From Akkermansia sp. (GTDB lineage Bacteria > Verrucomicrobiota > Verrucomicrobiia > Verrucomicrobiales > Akkermansiaceae): a stretch of 64,000 nucleotides of DNA. A model generated the notes under the pieces. The model was not told the origin of the DNA. It was given only the letters and a program-made list of their open reading frames with translations, and did no database searches. Below, piece after piece: positions 31,462-40,303 of the stretch. The position numbers and the translations under genes are program-made. The stretch lies in assembly GCA_030523775.1 (NCBI GenBank), contig JAUNHW010000006.1, positions 41,542 to 105,541 of the forward strand. Direction: 5' to 3'. Each line of letters starts with the position of its first letter. Position 1 is the first letter of the stretch.

Positions 31462-32946
31462 ATGATATCTGCGTTTGCCAACACCATGAAGGTGCCCGAG
31501 CTGCGGGCCCGCATCCTCTTTACCCTTGCCATGATTGTCATCGTGCGCATGGGCGTGCATCTGCCCCTGCCCGGCGTGGATGTGCAGACACTTTCCGATT
31601 TCATGCAGAAGCAGGCGGAATCAGGCGACAGCCCGCTGGGCGCCCTGGGCTCCATCCTCACCATTTTCTCCGGCGGCGGCCTGCAGCAGTGCGGCATCTT
31701 CGCGCTCGGCATCATGCCCTACATCTCCGCATCCATTATGACCCAGCTCATGGGCGCCGTGCTGCCCAGCTGGCAGAAGATGCTGCGCGAGGAGGGCGGC
31801 CGCCAGAAGATGACCAAGTACACGCGTGCGCTGGCCATCATCATTGCCATCATCCAGGGCTACTTCCTCACCCAGACCCTGCACAATCCCAGCTCCATCG
31901 GCCTGGACGTGCCGGACCTGGTGATGCCCACCGTCAACTCCACCGTCTTTGCCTTCACCACCATCTTCATCATCGTCACCGGCACCATGTTCCTCATGTG
32001 GATAGGTGACCAGATCACGGAGCGCGGCGTGGGCAACGGCATCTCGCTCATCATTTCCGTGAACATCATCCACGCGCTGCCGGGCGCGTTCTCCATTGCG
32101 TGGAAGACCTGCGTGATGCACGGCGGCACGGAGATTGACCCGCTGGGCTCCCTGGGCATGGTGGCACTCATCCTGTTCATGGTGCTGGTGGTGGCCTTCG
32201 TGGTGGTCATCACGCAGGCGCAGCGGCGCGTGCCGGTGCAGTACGCCAAGCGCGTGCTCGGCCAGGGCAAGATGACGCAGGGCGGCACCCAGTACCTGCC
32301 GCTCAAGCTCAACTACTCCGGCGTGATGCCCGTCATCTTCGCCACCGCCATCATGGCCCTGCCCCAGATGCTCGCGCGCCAGGTGTTCTCCCAGGACAGC
32401 TGGATCAACGCCATCATCAACAACTGGCTCTCCCCGAATGATGTGTACTACTACATCATCTCGGCCATCATGATCTACTTCTTCTCCTACTTCTGGGTGG
32501 CCACCATGTTCCAGCCGCCGCAGATTTCAGAGGACCTCAAGCGCTCCGGCGGCTACATCCCCGGCGTGCGCCCCGGCCCCCCCACCGCAGCTTTCCTGGA
32601 CCAGACCATGGGCCGCCTCACCTTCGCGGGCTCCCTGTTCCTCACACTGGTGTACTTCCTGCCCAGCCTGCTCTCCGTCTTCGGCGGCCTGCCCCAGCTG
32701 GTCACCCAGTTCTTCGGCGGCACCTCCCTGCTGATTCTTGTGGGCGTGCTGCTGGACATGATGCGCCAGATTGAGGCCACGCTCCTGCAGAAGAACTACG
32801 ACGGCTTCATGAAGAAGGGCCGCATCCGCGGCAAGTACGGCCATCTCCAGGGCACCGGAGACGCCGCGGAGGGCCGCGGTATCGTCATCATCTGGATTGT
32901 CATCGCCATCATCGTTCTCGGCGGTGCCGTGGTGCTCGCCAGCTGA
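31462..32946 (+). CDS. secY: Protein translocase subunit SecY
   Basis: The 494-residue protein forms the channel of the Sec translocon. It has ten membrane segments. Landmarks: RILFTLAMIVIVRMGVHLPL, a plug-like region after GDSPLGALG, GIMPYISASIMTQLMGAVLP, ITERGVGNGISLIISVNI and QAQRRVPVQYAKRV. The C-terminal part has LKLNYSGVMPVIFATAIMAL and YFWVATMFQPPQISEDLKRS. It is slightly longer than the E. coli protein (443), mainly in loops. As last gene of the shortened spc operon it is followed by a strong terminator; adk, map, infA and rpmJ do not follow. Confidence 0.97.
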   Translation: MISAFANTMKVPELRARILFTLAMIVIVRMGVHLPLPGVDVQTLSDFMQKQAESGDSPLGALGSILTIFSGGGLQQCGIFALGIMPYISASIMTQLMGAVLPSWQKMLREEGGRQKMTKYTRALAIIIAIIQGYFLTQTLHNPSSIGLDVPDLVMPTVNSTVFAFTTIFIIVTGTMFLMWIGDQITERGVGNGISLIISVNIIHALPGAFSIAWKTCVMHGGTEIDPLGSLGMVALILFMVLVVAFVVVITQAQRRVPVQYAKRVLGQGKMTQGGTQYLPLKLNYSGVMPVIFATAIMALPQMLARQVFSQDSWINAIINNWLSPNDVYYYIISAIMIYFFSYFWVATMFQPPQISEDLKRSGGYIPGVRPGPPTAAFLDQTMGRLTFAGSLFLTLVYFLPSLLSVFGGLPQLVTQFFGGTSLLILVGVLLDMMRQIEATLLQKNYDGFMKKGRIRGKYGHLQGTGDAAEGRGIVIIWIVIAIIVLGGAVVLAS

Positions 32947-32974
32947 GCGCCTGCCCCAAAAACCATTTCCCAAG

Positions 32975-33005
32975 GCCCGTCCGGTTGCGCCGGACGGGCT
33001 TTTTC
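32975..33005 (+). terminator. Intrinsic terminator of the ribosomal operon
   Basis: Perfect 10-bp stem GCCCGTCCGG / CCGGACGGGC with loop TTGCG, followed by TTTTTCC. Confidence 0.9.
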
Positions 33006-33077
33006 CTATTTCTGTTCGCCCCATGTGCCAAAACGGCAGACAACACGCCAGACGGCATATGGGCGGGTAGCCAGCCG

Positions 33078-33443
33078 TCAATCCCTTTGTTTGCGGCAAT
33101 CGATGCGCGTGCCGCGGCGGCGTGACATGCTATCGCCGCGGCGGCGGGCGCGTTCCGCCTCCCGCTGGGCGGCGGAGGGTGCGTTGTTGAGGCGGTGGTC
33201 CAGCTCGTCGCACAGGGTGCGGCGTGCGAGGAAGCGGTTGGTTTCGCGCTCGCGCTCGCGGTGGCAGTGCACCACAATGCCGCTGGGGATGTGGGTGAGG
33301 CAGACGCAGTTGTTGGTCTTGTTGACCTTCTGGCCGCCCTTGCCGGAGCCGCGGGTGAATTTCTCCTCCAGGTCGCACTCGCGGATGCCGAGTGCGCGCA
33401 TGCGTTCGGTGAGCTCGGCGCGCTTGGCCGGGGTAACGGGCAT
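33078..33443 (-). CDS. RF-1 domain protein, ribosome-rescue type (ArfB/mtRF-R-like)
   Basis: The 121-residue protein consists mainly of the class I release factor catalytic domain, with GSGKGGQKVNKTNNCVCLTH carrying the GGQ motif (residues 36-38), followed by GIVVHCHRERERETNRFLARRTL and a highly basic C-terminal tail (RRRGDSMSRRRGTRI). It lacks the codon-recognition domains of RF1/RF2. Such proteins hydrolyse peptidyl-tRNA on stalled ribosomes, the basic tail entering the mRNA channel. The exact subfamily is not certain. It starts at ATG 33443, 14 nt downstream of the UDP-glucose pyrophosphorylase stop, so the two are co-transcribed. Confidence 0.85.
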   Translation of the reverse strand: MPVTPAKRAELTERMRALGIRECDLEEKFTRGSGKGGQKVNKTNNCVCLTHIPSGIVVHCHRERERETNRFLARRTLCDELDHRLNNAPSAAQREAERARRRGDSMSRRRGTRIDCRKQRD

Positions 33444-33457
33444 GGCGGCGCGCGGGC

Positions 33458-34795
33458 TTATCCGATTTCCACGCAGCCTTCCAGCGGCTCGCCGTCCGTG
33501 AAGCGGTGGGGGCCGTTCACCACCAGGCGCTTCACGTGCTTGAGGGAGGGCACGCCCAGGGTATCCAGGGAATCCACCAGCTTGTACAGCTTGGAATCCA
33601 GCAGCACCACCGGGGCCTCCCCGCCGCATTCCGGCGCCAGGGACATCTTGCCATCGGCGCCAATCACCACCGCGTCCGACCGCAGCAGCAGCAAATCAGA
33701 GCAGGTTTTCACCGGGAAGAAGCGGGAGCGCGGCACGCACACGGCGCGCGCCCCGGCAAAGCATTGGATAGCCGCGCCCATGGCGGTTTCCAGCTGGTAC
33801 ACCTTGGGGGATGCGGCATCCCGCGGGTCCACGGTTTTCACGTTGCGGATGACGGGCAGGGGCATCACGCCGCCGTGGGAGTCCAGGTATTCCTTGAGGG
33901 AGTCCAGGCGTATCCAGAGGTTGTTGGTGTTGAAGAAGCGGTGCTTGTCTATGTTCTGGAACTCCGGCACATCCGCGGCGGGGCATTGCGCCACCTCGCG
34001 CAGGATGGGCTGGCCGTCCGCCTTGCGCGTGGCCAGGTGGCCGCCCTTTTTGTCCGCTTCCGTGCGGCGGGTCACCTCCATCACGAAGGGTGCGCCGCTC
34101 TCCGCGAACCAGCGCAGGAAACGCGTGTCCATCTGCGCTCCCAGGTTGTCGGAGTTGGACACAAAGGCGTATTTCACGCCGGCGGCCAGCAGCTTGTCCA
34201 GCCAGCCGGAGCCCACCAGCGCGGGGTAGATGTCCCCGTGGCCGGGCGGGCACCACTCCAAATCCGGGTTGGCGGGGAACTCCGCGGGCTGCAGGGTGTC
34301 CACGGTGAGCTTGGGCACGCGGTTCTGCAGCATCTCCACCGCGGCGCGGTCTGCAAAGCCGTCCTCCGCGTAGCGGGTGAGGTAGGCCATGGTGTCGTCC
34401 GACGTGGAGAAGGAGTCCATGAGCAGCAGGTTCACGTGGCAGCCCGCCTGGCGGCGCAGGTTTTGCACCTGGCGCACGATGAGGTCCAGGAAGGTGACGC
34501 CGGGCTTGATTTCCAGCAGGCTCTTGGCCTTTTGCAGCCCCATGCCGGTGCCCAGGCCGCCGTTGAGCTTCACCACCACGGTCTGCTTGAGCATGGCGGC
34601 ATCCGCGGGTGCGGTTTGCGCCACCAGTTCCTCCCAGTCCGCCACGCCCTCCGCGGGTGAGATTTCCTCCTCTGATATCAGCATGGATTCGTTGGAGGTA
34701 AGCACGCGCACGCTGTGGCGGAAAGCATCAATGGCGGCGCGGGAGAGCCCCACGCCCTGCATTTTCTCTTCAATGGCGGAAAAGTCGTTGCTCAT
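33458..34795 (-). CDS. UTP--glucose-1-phosphate uridylyltransferase, eukaryotic (UGP2) type
   Basis: The 445-residue protein belongs to the UDPGP family (PF01704 type) and not to the short bacterial GalU family. It has the nucleotide-binding VVVKLNGGLGTGMGLQKAKS, FLDLIVRQVQNL, LLMDSFSTSDDT, WCPPGHGDIYPAL, FVSNSDNLGA and ENRY-like INTNNLWI (here FFNTNNLWIRLDSL). It makes UDP-glucose for glycans and trehalose/glycogen metabolism. This branch is known in a number of Verrucomicrobiota and other bacteria. It starts at ATG 34795, 7 nt after a -10 box. An RF-like gene follows on the same transcript. Confidence 0.9.
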   Translation of the reverse strand: MSNDFSAIEEKMQGVGLSRAAIDAFRHSVRVLTSNESMLISEEEISPAEGVADWEELVAQTAPADAAMLKQTVVVKLNGGLGTGMGLQKAKSLLEIKPGVTFLDLIVRQVQNLRRQAGCHVNLLLMDSFSTSDDTMAYLTRYAEDGFADRAAVEMLQNRVPKLTVDTLQPAEFPANPDLEWCPPGHGDIYPALVGSGWLDKLLAAGVKYAFVSNSDNLGAQMDTRFLRWFAESGAPFVMEVTRRTEADKKGGHLATRKADGQPILREVAQCPAADVPEFQNIDKHRFFNTNNLWIRLDSLKEYLDSHGGVMPLPVIRNVKTVDPRDAASPKVYQLETAMGAAIQCFAGARAVCVPRSRFFPVKTCSDLLLLRSDAVVIGADGKMSLAPECGGEAPVVLLDSKLYKLVDSLDTLGVPSLKHVKRLVVNGPHRFTDGEPLEGCVEIG

Positions 34796-34802
34796 GCCAC
34801 CG

Positions 34803-34830
34803 AGTATACAACGTTGCCGCGCGCGTGCAA
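34803..34830 (-). promoter_or_regulatory. Promoter of the UDP-glucose pyrophosphorylase gene (leaderless)
   Basis: Minus strand: TTGCAC, 16 nt, TATACT, 7 nt, ATG at 34795. Confidence 0.6.
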
Positions 34831-34864
34831 GGATTTTCTGCCCGCCGTGCGGGGCAGGGCGGGC

Positions 34865-34900
34865 AAAAGGCCCATCCGGCGGGATGCCGGACGGGCCTTG
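34865..34900 (-). terminator. Intrinsic terminator of the giant autotransporter gene
   Basis: Minus strand: AAGGCCCGTCCGGC-atccc-GCCGGATGGGCCTT followed by TTG. One mismatch in a 14-bp stem. Its sequence resembles the secY terminator 1.9 kb away. Confidence 0.8.
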
Positions 34901-34930
34901 AGGGTTTCGCGCGCGGGTGCGCTTGGGTAA

Positions 34931-37900
34931 TTAGAAATTGATTCTGTACCCAACCACGCCGTTGACGTTCGTGTAGCTGCTCCAGAACTCTGCGGAGAGG
35001 TCGAAGAAGAGCGTGTCCGTATCGCGCAGCATGGGGATGGCGAGCCCGGCACCCACCTCCACGCCGAAGTTGCCCGTCTCCGCGCTCTTGGCGGTGTGGG
35101 TGGGCAGGCCGTGGAGGTTGACCTTGGTCTGCACGTCCTTGTCGCCGGTGGCGAGCTTGGCGAGCACGCGGCCCTCAAAGAGGGAGGAGCGGTTGCAGGG
35201 CACGGCGCCGTAGGCGGACTGCAGGCGGGCGCCCAGGGCGAAGGTGACGACATCCGACTCTGCATCACCCACGGTGAGGGCGGTCTGGCTGCCGGTCTCC
35301 GTGTAGCCGCCCAGCGAGGAGTGGCGCCAGGAGACGTTGAACACGGGCTGGATGGCGGTGGTGCCGGACTCGTTCAGGGCGCGGGTGTAGCCGAGCTCGT
35401 ACATGAGGCCGAATCCGGTGCCGTCGGAGTCACCCTCCGTTGTGGCGGCGGTGCGGCCGTAGTTGATGGAGCGCGAGAGCTTGGTGTCGAAACGGCCGAT
35501 GGTGCCGATGAGCGTGTGCGCCCAGGCGCGGTGCGTGTAGTGCGCGAAGGCGGTGATGTAGGTGCGGTCCAGGTCGCCGTCCGCCTCCTCTGCGGAATTG
35601 GCGGTGAAATCACCGTACATGGCGGTGACTGCCAGGCCGCAGGTGAAGCGCGGCGTGCAGTCCACGTCCAGGCCCAGGGAACCGCCCCAGCTGGTCATCT
35701 TGTAGCCGGCGAGCATGCCGTCCTCGCTGAGCTTGCGGTAGTCGCCCTCTGCGTTGATCCAGGCGTTGACGTAAGGCATGCCCTTGCGGTCGGCGCCCTC
35801 GCCCACACCCATGGTGGTGGTGCGGTTGCGGATGGCGCGCAGCTGGCGGTCCACATCCGCGGATGCGGCCAGGCCGAGCGCTGCGGTGGAGGCGCCGGCC
35901 AGGCCGGCTGCAATCTTCTCCGCGCTGCCGCTTGCCAGCTTGCCGCTCTCCAGGGCGTCCATGATGCCGGCGAGCTCGCCCTCCGGATCGGTCACCTGCG
36001 GGTTGGTGTACTTCAGGGTCTCGTCCAGCATGGTGGCGCCGGTGTGCACGTTCTCATCGGCGGAGGGCACCACGTCCTGCGCGAAATAGCCGCTGCGCAG
36101 GTCCACGAGCACGGCGCCGTTCACCAGGCGGGCGTTGGTGTAGTACTTGTTGAAGAGCTTGCCCACGAGCGATACCTCGTCCGTCTGCGTGCTTTCGTCA
36201 CCCACGTAGGCGAGCACCAGGTCCTCGGTCTGGCCCTTCGTGTCGATGACTAGGGCTCCCTTGCTGTAGGAGCCGCCCTGGCCGATGACGAGGGAGGAAT
36301 CCGTGAGGTCAAGCCCGCCGAGTGCGGTGAGCACCACGGGCGCCTTGCCGGTGCCCAGCGTGGCGGCGGTGGATTCCGGATCCAGGCCGAACACGAGCGA
36401 GCCGTTGGTGATGGCGGCTGCGCTGTCCAGCACCAGGCTCTTGCCCACGGCATCCTCTGTCCGTGAGTTGAGCACCACGGTCATGGCGTCCGTGTCCAAG
36501 CCGCCCAGGTGGGCATTCCCGCCATAGAGGAAGGTGACGCTGCCGGCAGTGCCCTCCACGCTGAGCTCGCCGTCCGCGGCCAGTGTCTGGTTGATGGTGT
36601 CTGGGGAGGAGGGAAGCTCAGTCATGGTGATGTGCACGTTGTCGTACGCGCCGCGGTACACGCCGCCGCTGCCGTAGACCATGATGTCACCGGTAATGGT
36701 GGCACCCGTGCCGTCGCTGCTCAGGGAGCCGGTGGCGAAGGTGGCGCCATCGCTCACGCGCAGGATGGAGCCGTCCGTGAGCCGCGTGCTGACGGCCTGC
36801 ATCTGGAAGCTATCGCTCCCGCTGCCCACCTGGATTTCGCTGTTCAGGATTTCCAGGCGCCCGGCAACGCCCAGGCTGCCGTCTCCCTTCAGCACGTGCG
36901 CGGTGTCCTGGTAGGCGGTGACGCGGTCCACCGTCTCCCGGGAGTCGATGGTGATGGCGCCAATATCATGCCTGTCTGCGCGCAGCTGCACCCAGCTTTC
37001 GGCTTCCGGGGCTGCGCCGCCGGACCAGTTGGCGCCGTCCGTCCAATCGCTCGTTCCGCCGAGCCAGATGTATTCGCTCTCCTTTTCATGGGCGGTGAGG
37101 ATGATGTCCTTGGTGTCGGCATCTTGCGAGATGGTGTAGGCGTAGTCGCTGCCGGCCTTGGAGATGGTGGTGCCGCCGTTGACGGTCACGGCGCCGGAGA
37201 TGGCGGAGGAGACATCAGCCAGGGTGAGGCTCATGCCGTCGCTCAGGCGCAGGCCTTCCACGGTGTCCACGTTCACAATGAAGTTTGTGGTGGCGGCGGT
37301 GAGGCTTCCGGCGGTCAGGTAGACCTTCTCACGGTTGATGCGGCCCAGGGTGACGCTTTGCGTGTTCAGCGCATTGTCCACGGTGAGGGAACCGGAGGTG
37401 GTGAGCGCCACGGAGCCGGCGGTCACGCTGTCCAGGTGCAGGTTGGTGGGCACGGTGAGCGTGCCGGAGACGGCCAGGTTGCCGTCCTCTCCCGTGGTGG
37501 CCTGCAGGGTGAGCGCGCCGTCCACATCCAGGGTTTGGCCGGAGGAGATGTTCAGCGTGGAGACGGAGCCGCCCTTGGCGTGCACGGTTGCCCCGGCACC
37601 CTCCAGGGAGAGGCGGCCCTTCACATCGAGCGCGCCGAGCTGGATGGCGTCTCCCGCCACCAGTTCGCCGGTGGAGGCCACCTGCAGGGTGCCGCCCTCC
37701 GTGTAGTTGGCACCTGCGGCCAGGTGCAGCCTGCCGGCCAGCGCGAGCTTGCTGCCCTGGCGGATGTCCAGTGTGCCGCCTGCGGCCACGTTCACGGCGC
37801 CGTTCACGTTCACGGTGCCGGAGCCCGTGCCCACGATACCCAGGTAGAAGGCTCCCTGGGCATCCACGTTCACGGTGCCGTCCACGGTGCCGTTGAAGGC

Positions 37901-40147
37901 GGTCAGCCTGCCGGCATCGCTGTTGACCAGGATGGTGGAATCCTGTTCCACGGAAAGGTTGCTGGCAATCACGCCCGCCTGCACGGTGGCCGTGGCCTCG
38001 TTGCCCACGGTGAAGTTGCGCGGGGCCACGTTGCCCTTGATGGTGGAGCTGCCCAGCACGTTGAGGTTGCCCACGGGCGTGCCGGTCTGGTTGAAGTTCA
38101 GCCCGCCTTCCCCGGTGCCGTACACGTTCACGGTGCCGATGGTGTGCGTGGTGTCCGCGCCGATTTCTGCCGCGCCGTACACGTTCACGGTGCCTTGGGA
38201 GAAGTTCACGGATGACTGCAGGTCGCCGCCGTACATGTCAACGGTGGAGAAGGTGACACCGCGGTGTCCTTCCGCATAGCTGATGATGTCCGCCAGGCTC
38301 TTGTGGCCCTCGTGCAGCTCGTAGGTGGTCCAGTCCGGGTCGTCGCTGATGCCCACGATGGCGCGCGCGGTGGAGGCGTCGAACGTTACATCCTCTCCCT
38401 TGTAGGTGAAGTGGGCTCCGTTGTCCACGGTGGTGCCGCCCTCCACTACCTGCACGTAGTCCGTGCCGCCCTGGCGGAAGCCCTGGTGGTCGTTCGTGGC
38501 GCCCTGTTCGTCCACATACTCGGCGGCATCGTGCTGTACGGTCAGGCCGTCCGTTTTCACCGTGAGCTTGTCGGAGAACACCACGGTGCCCTTGTTCTGG
38601 ATGGCTTTGCTGAAATTGCCGACACCCACGGTGAGCGTTTTCCCGGAGAGCACGTTCACGGTGCCTGCGGCTCCAATGGTGAGCCCGTTGCGGGAAAGGT
38701 CCACATCACGCTCCACGCTCAGGGTGCCACCCTTCACCAGCACCGTGCCGCTGCCGCCGCCCAGGGTGCCGTTGCCGGTCACGCGGAGGGTGCCGCCCTC
38801 TATGGTGGTGTTGCTGCGGTAGGTGTTGACGGCGCTCAGGTTCACGGTGCCGTTGCCGGCCACCCTGATGCCGGCGCCGCTTATGCTTCCGGTCACGTTG
38901 AAGGTGCCGCCGGACGTGCCTTGGGTTACGGTAGCCTGGTCAGTGGTCGCATTGCTCCAGGTGTACTGGGTGGTGTTGAAGTTGATGAAGCCGTTGGAGG
39001 CTTCCAGGTTGGTGCTGATGGTAACGGTGCCGGTAGAGAGCCCCAGTTCGGCATTGTCAATCTTGAAGAAGCCGTCGGTGCCGTTGGTTTGTGTGATGCC
39101 GCCGTTGCCCACGATGATGCGGGCTCCCTCTCCCACGGTGTACTTGGTGGCGCTCTTCCCGGAAATCTGGGAGAAGCCGTTCACGGCCACGGTGGAGCCT
39201 TTGTTGAAGGTCACATCGGAAACCTTGTCGCCGCTGCGCATCTGCGCGCCCTGGGCGTAGAACTCGCCGAACACGTTCACGGTGGTGGTGTTGCCCCATT
39301 CGCTGAACACAATGCTCGTGTCCTGGTACGAGGTTGAGTTCACTGCGCCGGTGACAACAATCTTGCCGTTTTTGTAGACGGTGACGCTGCTGGTGTCGCC
39401 GGAGTTGTTGGAATCGCCCACTTCCAGGCGGGTGGTGACCAGGGTGGCGGAAGAGGCGCCGGAACCGACCTCCAGCTTGGTGTCCTTGCCCAGGTAGGTG
39501 GCGCCCTTCACGGTGGTGGTGCCGGTGGAGACGATGGCCTCGCCGTTGGTGTTCAGGCAGAGGCCGAGCGCCCTGTTGGTGGAGCCCTGGCCGTTGCCGC
39601 CGCCGGTGACAATCACATGGCTGCCGTTGAGCTTGACCTGGCCGGAGGTCTTGAGAGTGGTGAGGCTCAGCGTGCCATCTCCGGTGGCCGTGAAGATGGA
39701 GCCGTTATCCACGTTGGTGGTGCCTCCGGCGGTGATGGTGACCCCCTCGCCCACCTTGATGGTGGGGGATGTGCCGTTCAGCGAGGCCACCGTCACCTTG
39801 CCGCTGCCGTTGAAGGTGTACAGGCCGTTCACAATCATCGCTCCGGCGGTCAGCGTGCTGTCAATCAGCACGGTCTTGTTCTTGGCGTTGTTGCTGAAGG
39901 TGACCGCGCTGCTGCTGCCGGATTTGAACGCTGCGGGCGTGCCGTCCTGGGTCCAGTTCAAGGTGGTGGTGTCCCACACGTTGCTTACATCGGCCGTCCA
40001 GATGTACGGGCCGGCGGCTGCGGCCTGCGGGGCGGTTCCGGCCAGGAGCAGGGCTGCCAGGGTGCCGGTGGCCACGGACACGCAGGAGACGGAGGACAGG
40101 GCGGCGCGGAGCGCCGTGCGGAGCATCTTGGGGAGATGTGGTTTCAT
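34931..40147 (-). CDS. Giant autotransporter (type Va-like) adhesin
   Basis: The 1738-residue protein has a long signal region (basic start, then VATGTLAALLLAGTAPQAAAA) and a passenger of ~1400 residues made of short beta-strand repeats rich in G, T, V and N (LTTLKTSGQVKLNGSHVIVT, GTVNLSAVNTYRSNTTIEGG, ISGAGIRVAGNGTVN). This implies an elongated beta-helix. The last ~270 residues form an autotransporter barrel (YVNAWINAEGDYRKL, GGSLGLDVDCTPRFTCGLAV, YITAFAHYTHRAWAHTLIGT) ending in the typical aromatic residue (GYRINF). It should insert in the outer membrane and display the passenger. It has no PEP-CTERM tail, unlike the 24233 and 45647 proteins. Start 40147 gives the signal peptide. Confidence 0.88.
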   Translation of the reverse strand: MKPHLPKMLRTALRAALSSVSCVSVATGTLAALLLAGTAPQAAAAGPYIWTADVSNVWDTTTLNWTQDGTPAAFKSGSSSAVTFSNNAKNKTVLIDSTLTAGAMIVNGLYTFNGSGKVTVASLNGTSPTIKVGEGVTITAGGTTNVDNGSIFTATGDGTLSLTTLKTSGQVKLNGSHVIVTGGGNGQGSTNRALGLCLNTNGEAIVSTGTTTVKGATYLGKDTKLEVGSGASSATLVTTRLEVGDSNNSGDTSSVTVYKNGKIVVTGAVNSTSYQDTSIVFSEWGNTTTVNVFGEFYAQGAQMRSGDKVSDVTFNKGSTVAVNGFSQISGKSATKYTVGEGARIIVGNGGITQTNGTDGFFKIDNAELGLSTGTVTISTNLEASNGFINFNTTQYTWSNATTDQATVTQGTSGGTFNVTGSISGAGIRVAGNGTVNLSAVNTYRSNTTIEGGTLRVTGNGTLGGGSGTVLVKGGTLSVERDVDLSRNGLTIGAAGTVNVLSGKTLTVGVGNFSKAIQNKGTVVFSDKLTVKTDGLTVQHDAAEYVDEQGATNDHQGFRQGGTDYVQVVEGGTTVDNGAHFTYKGEDVTFDASTARAIVGISDDPDWTTYELHEGHKSLADIISYAEGHRGVTFSTVDMYGGDLQSSVNFSQGTVNVYGAAEIGADTTHTIGTVNVYGTGEGGLNFNQTGTPVGNLNVLGSSTIKGNVAPRNFTVGNEATATVQAGVIASNLSVEQDSTILVNSDAGRLTAFNGTVDGTVNVDAQGAFYLGIVGTGSGTVNVNGAVNVAAGGTLDIRQGSKLALAGRLHLAAGANYTEGGTLQVASTGELVAGDAIQLGALDVKGRLSLEGAGATVHAKGGSVSTLNISSGQTLDVDGALTLQATTGEDGNLAVSGTLTVPTNLHLDSVTAGSVALTTSGSLTVDNALNTQSVTLGRINREKVYLTAGSLTAATTNFIVNVDTVEGLRLSDGMSLTLADVSSAISGAVTVNGGTTISKAGSDYAYTISQDADTKDIILTAHEKESEYIWLGGTSDWTDGANWSGGAAPEAESWVQLRADRHDIGAITIDSRETVDRVTAYQDTAHVLKGDGSLGVAGRLEILNSEIQVGSGSDSFQMQAVSTRLTDGSILRVSDGATFATGSLSSDGTGATITGDIMVYGSGGVYRGAYDNVHITMTELPSSPDTINQTLAADGELSVEGTAGSVTFLYGGNAHLGGLDTDAMTVVLNSRTEDAVGKSLVLDSAAAITNGSLVFGLDPESTAATLGTGKAPVVLTALGGLDLTDSSLVIGQGGSYSKGALVIDTKGQTEDLVLAYVGDESTQTDEVSLVGKLFNKYYTNARLVNGAVLVDLRSGYFAQDVVPSADENVHTGATMLDETLKYTNPQVTDPEGELAGIMDALESGKLASGSAEKIAAGLAGASTAALGLAASADVDRQLRAIRNRTTTMGVGEGADRKGMPYVNAWINAEGDYRKLSEDGMLAGYKMTSWGGSLGLDVDCTPRFTCGLAVTAMYGDFTANSAEEADGDLDRTYITAFAHYTHRAWAHTLIGTIGRFDTKLSRSINYGRTAATTEGDSDGTGFGLMYELGYTRALNESGTTAIQPVFNVSWRHSSLGGYTETGSQTALTVGDAESDVVTFALGARLQSAYGAVPCNRSSLFEGRVLAKLATGDKDVQTKVNLHGLPTHTAKSAETGNFGVEVGAGLAIPMLRDTDTLFFDLSAEFWSSYTNVNGVVGYRINF

Positions 40148-40205
40148 GATTCGGTTTCTGTTGAGGAATATGGGGCTGGATGACAGTCCCGCTATATACT
40201 CTGCC

Positions 40206-40233
40206 AGTCTACCACATTTGCCGCCCGCCGCAA
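40206..40233 (-). promoter_or_regulatory. Promoter of the giant autotransporter gene
   Basis: Minus strand: TTGCGG, 16 nt, TAGACT, with a leader of about 55 nt. Confidence 0.45.
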
Positions 40234-40268
40234 GCAAAAAACAGCCCCAAATTCACATTTGTTAATTC

Positions 40269-40297
40269 TTGGCAGTGCCCCCGCGGCATGGTAAGAT
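40269..40297 (+). promoter_or_regulatory. Promoter of the amidase-hrpA operon (leaderless)
   Basis: TTGGCA, 17 nt, TAAGAT, 6 nt, ATG at 40304. Confidence 0.6.
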
Positions 40298-40303
40298 AGC
40301 CGC

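Noticed and set aside
36509..38215. A 568-codon plus-strand frame opposite the giant autotransporter
   Set aside because: Shadow of the repetitive passenger; rich in His/Gly/Val with no domain.
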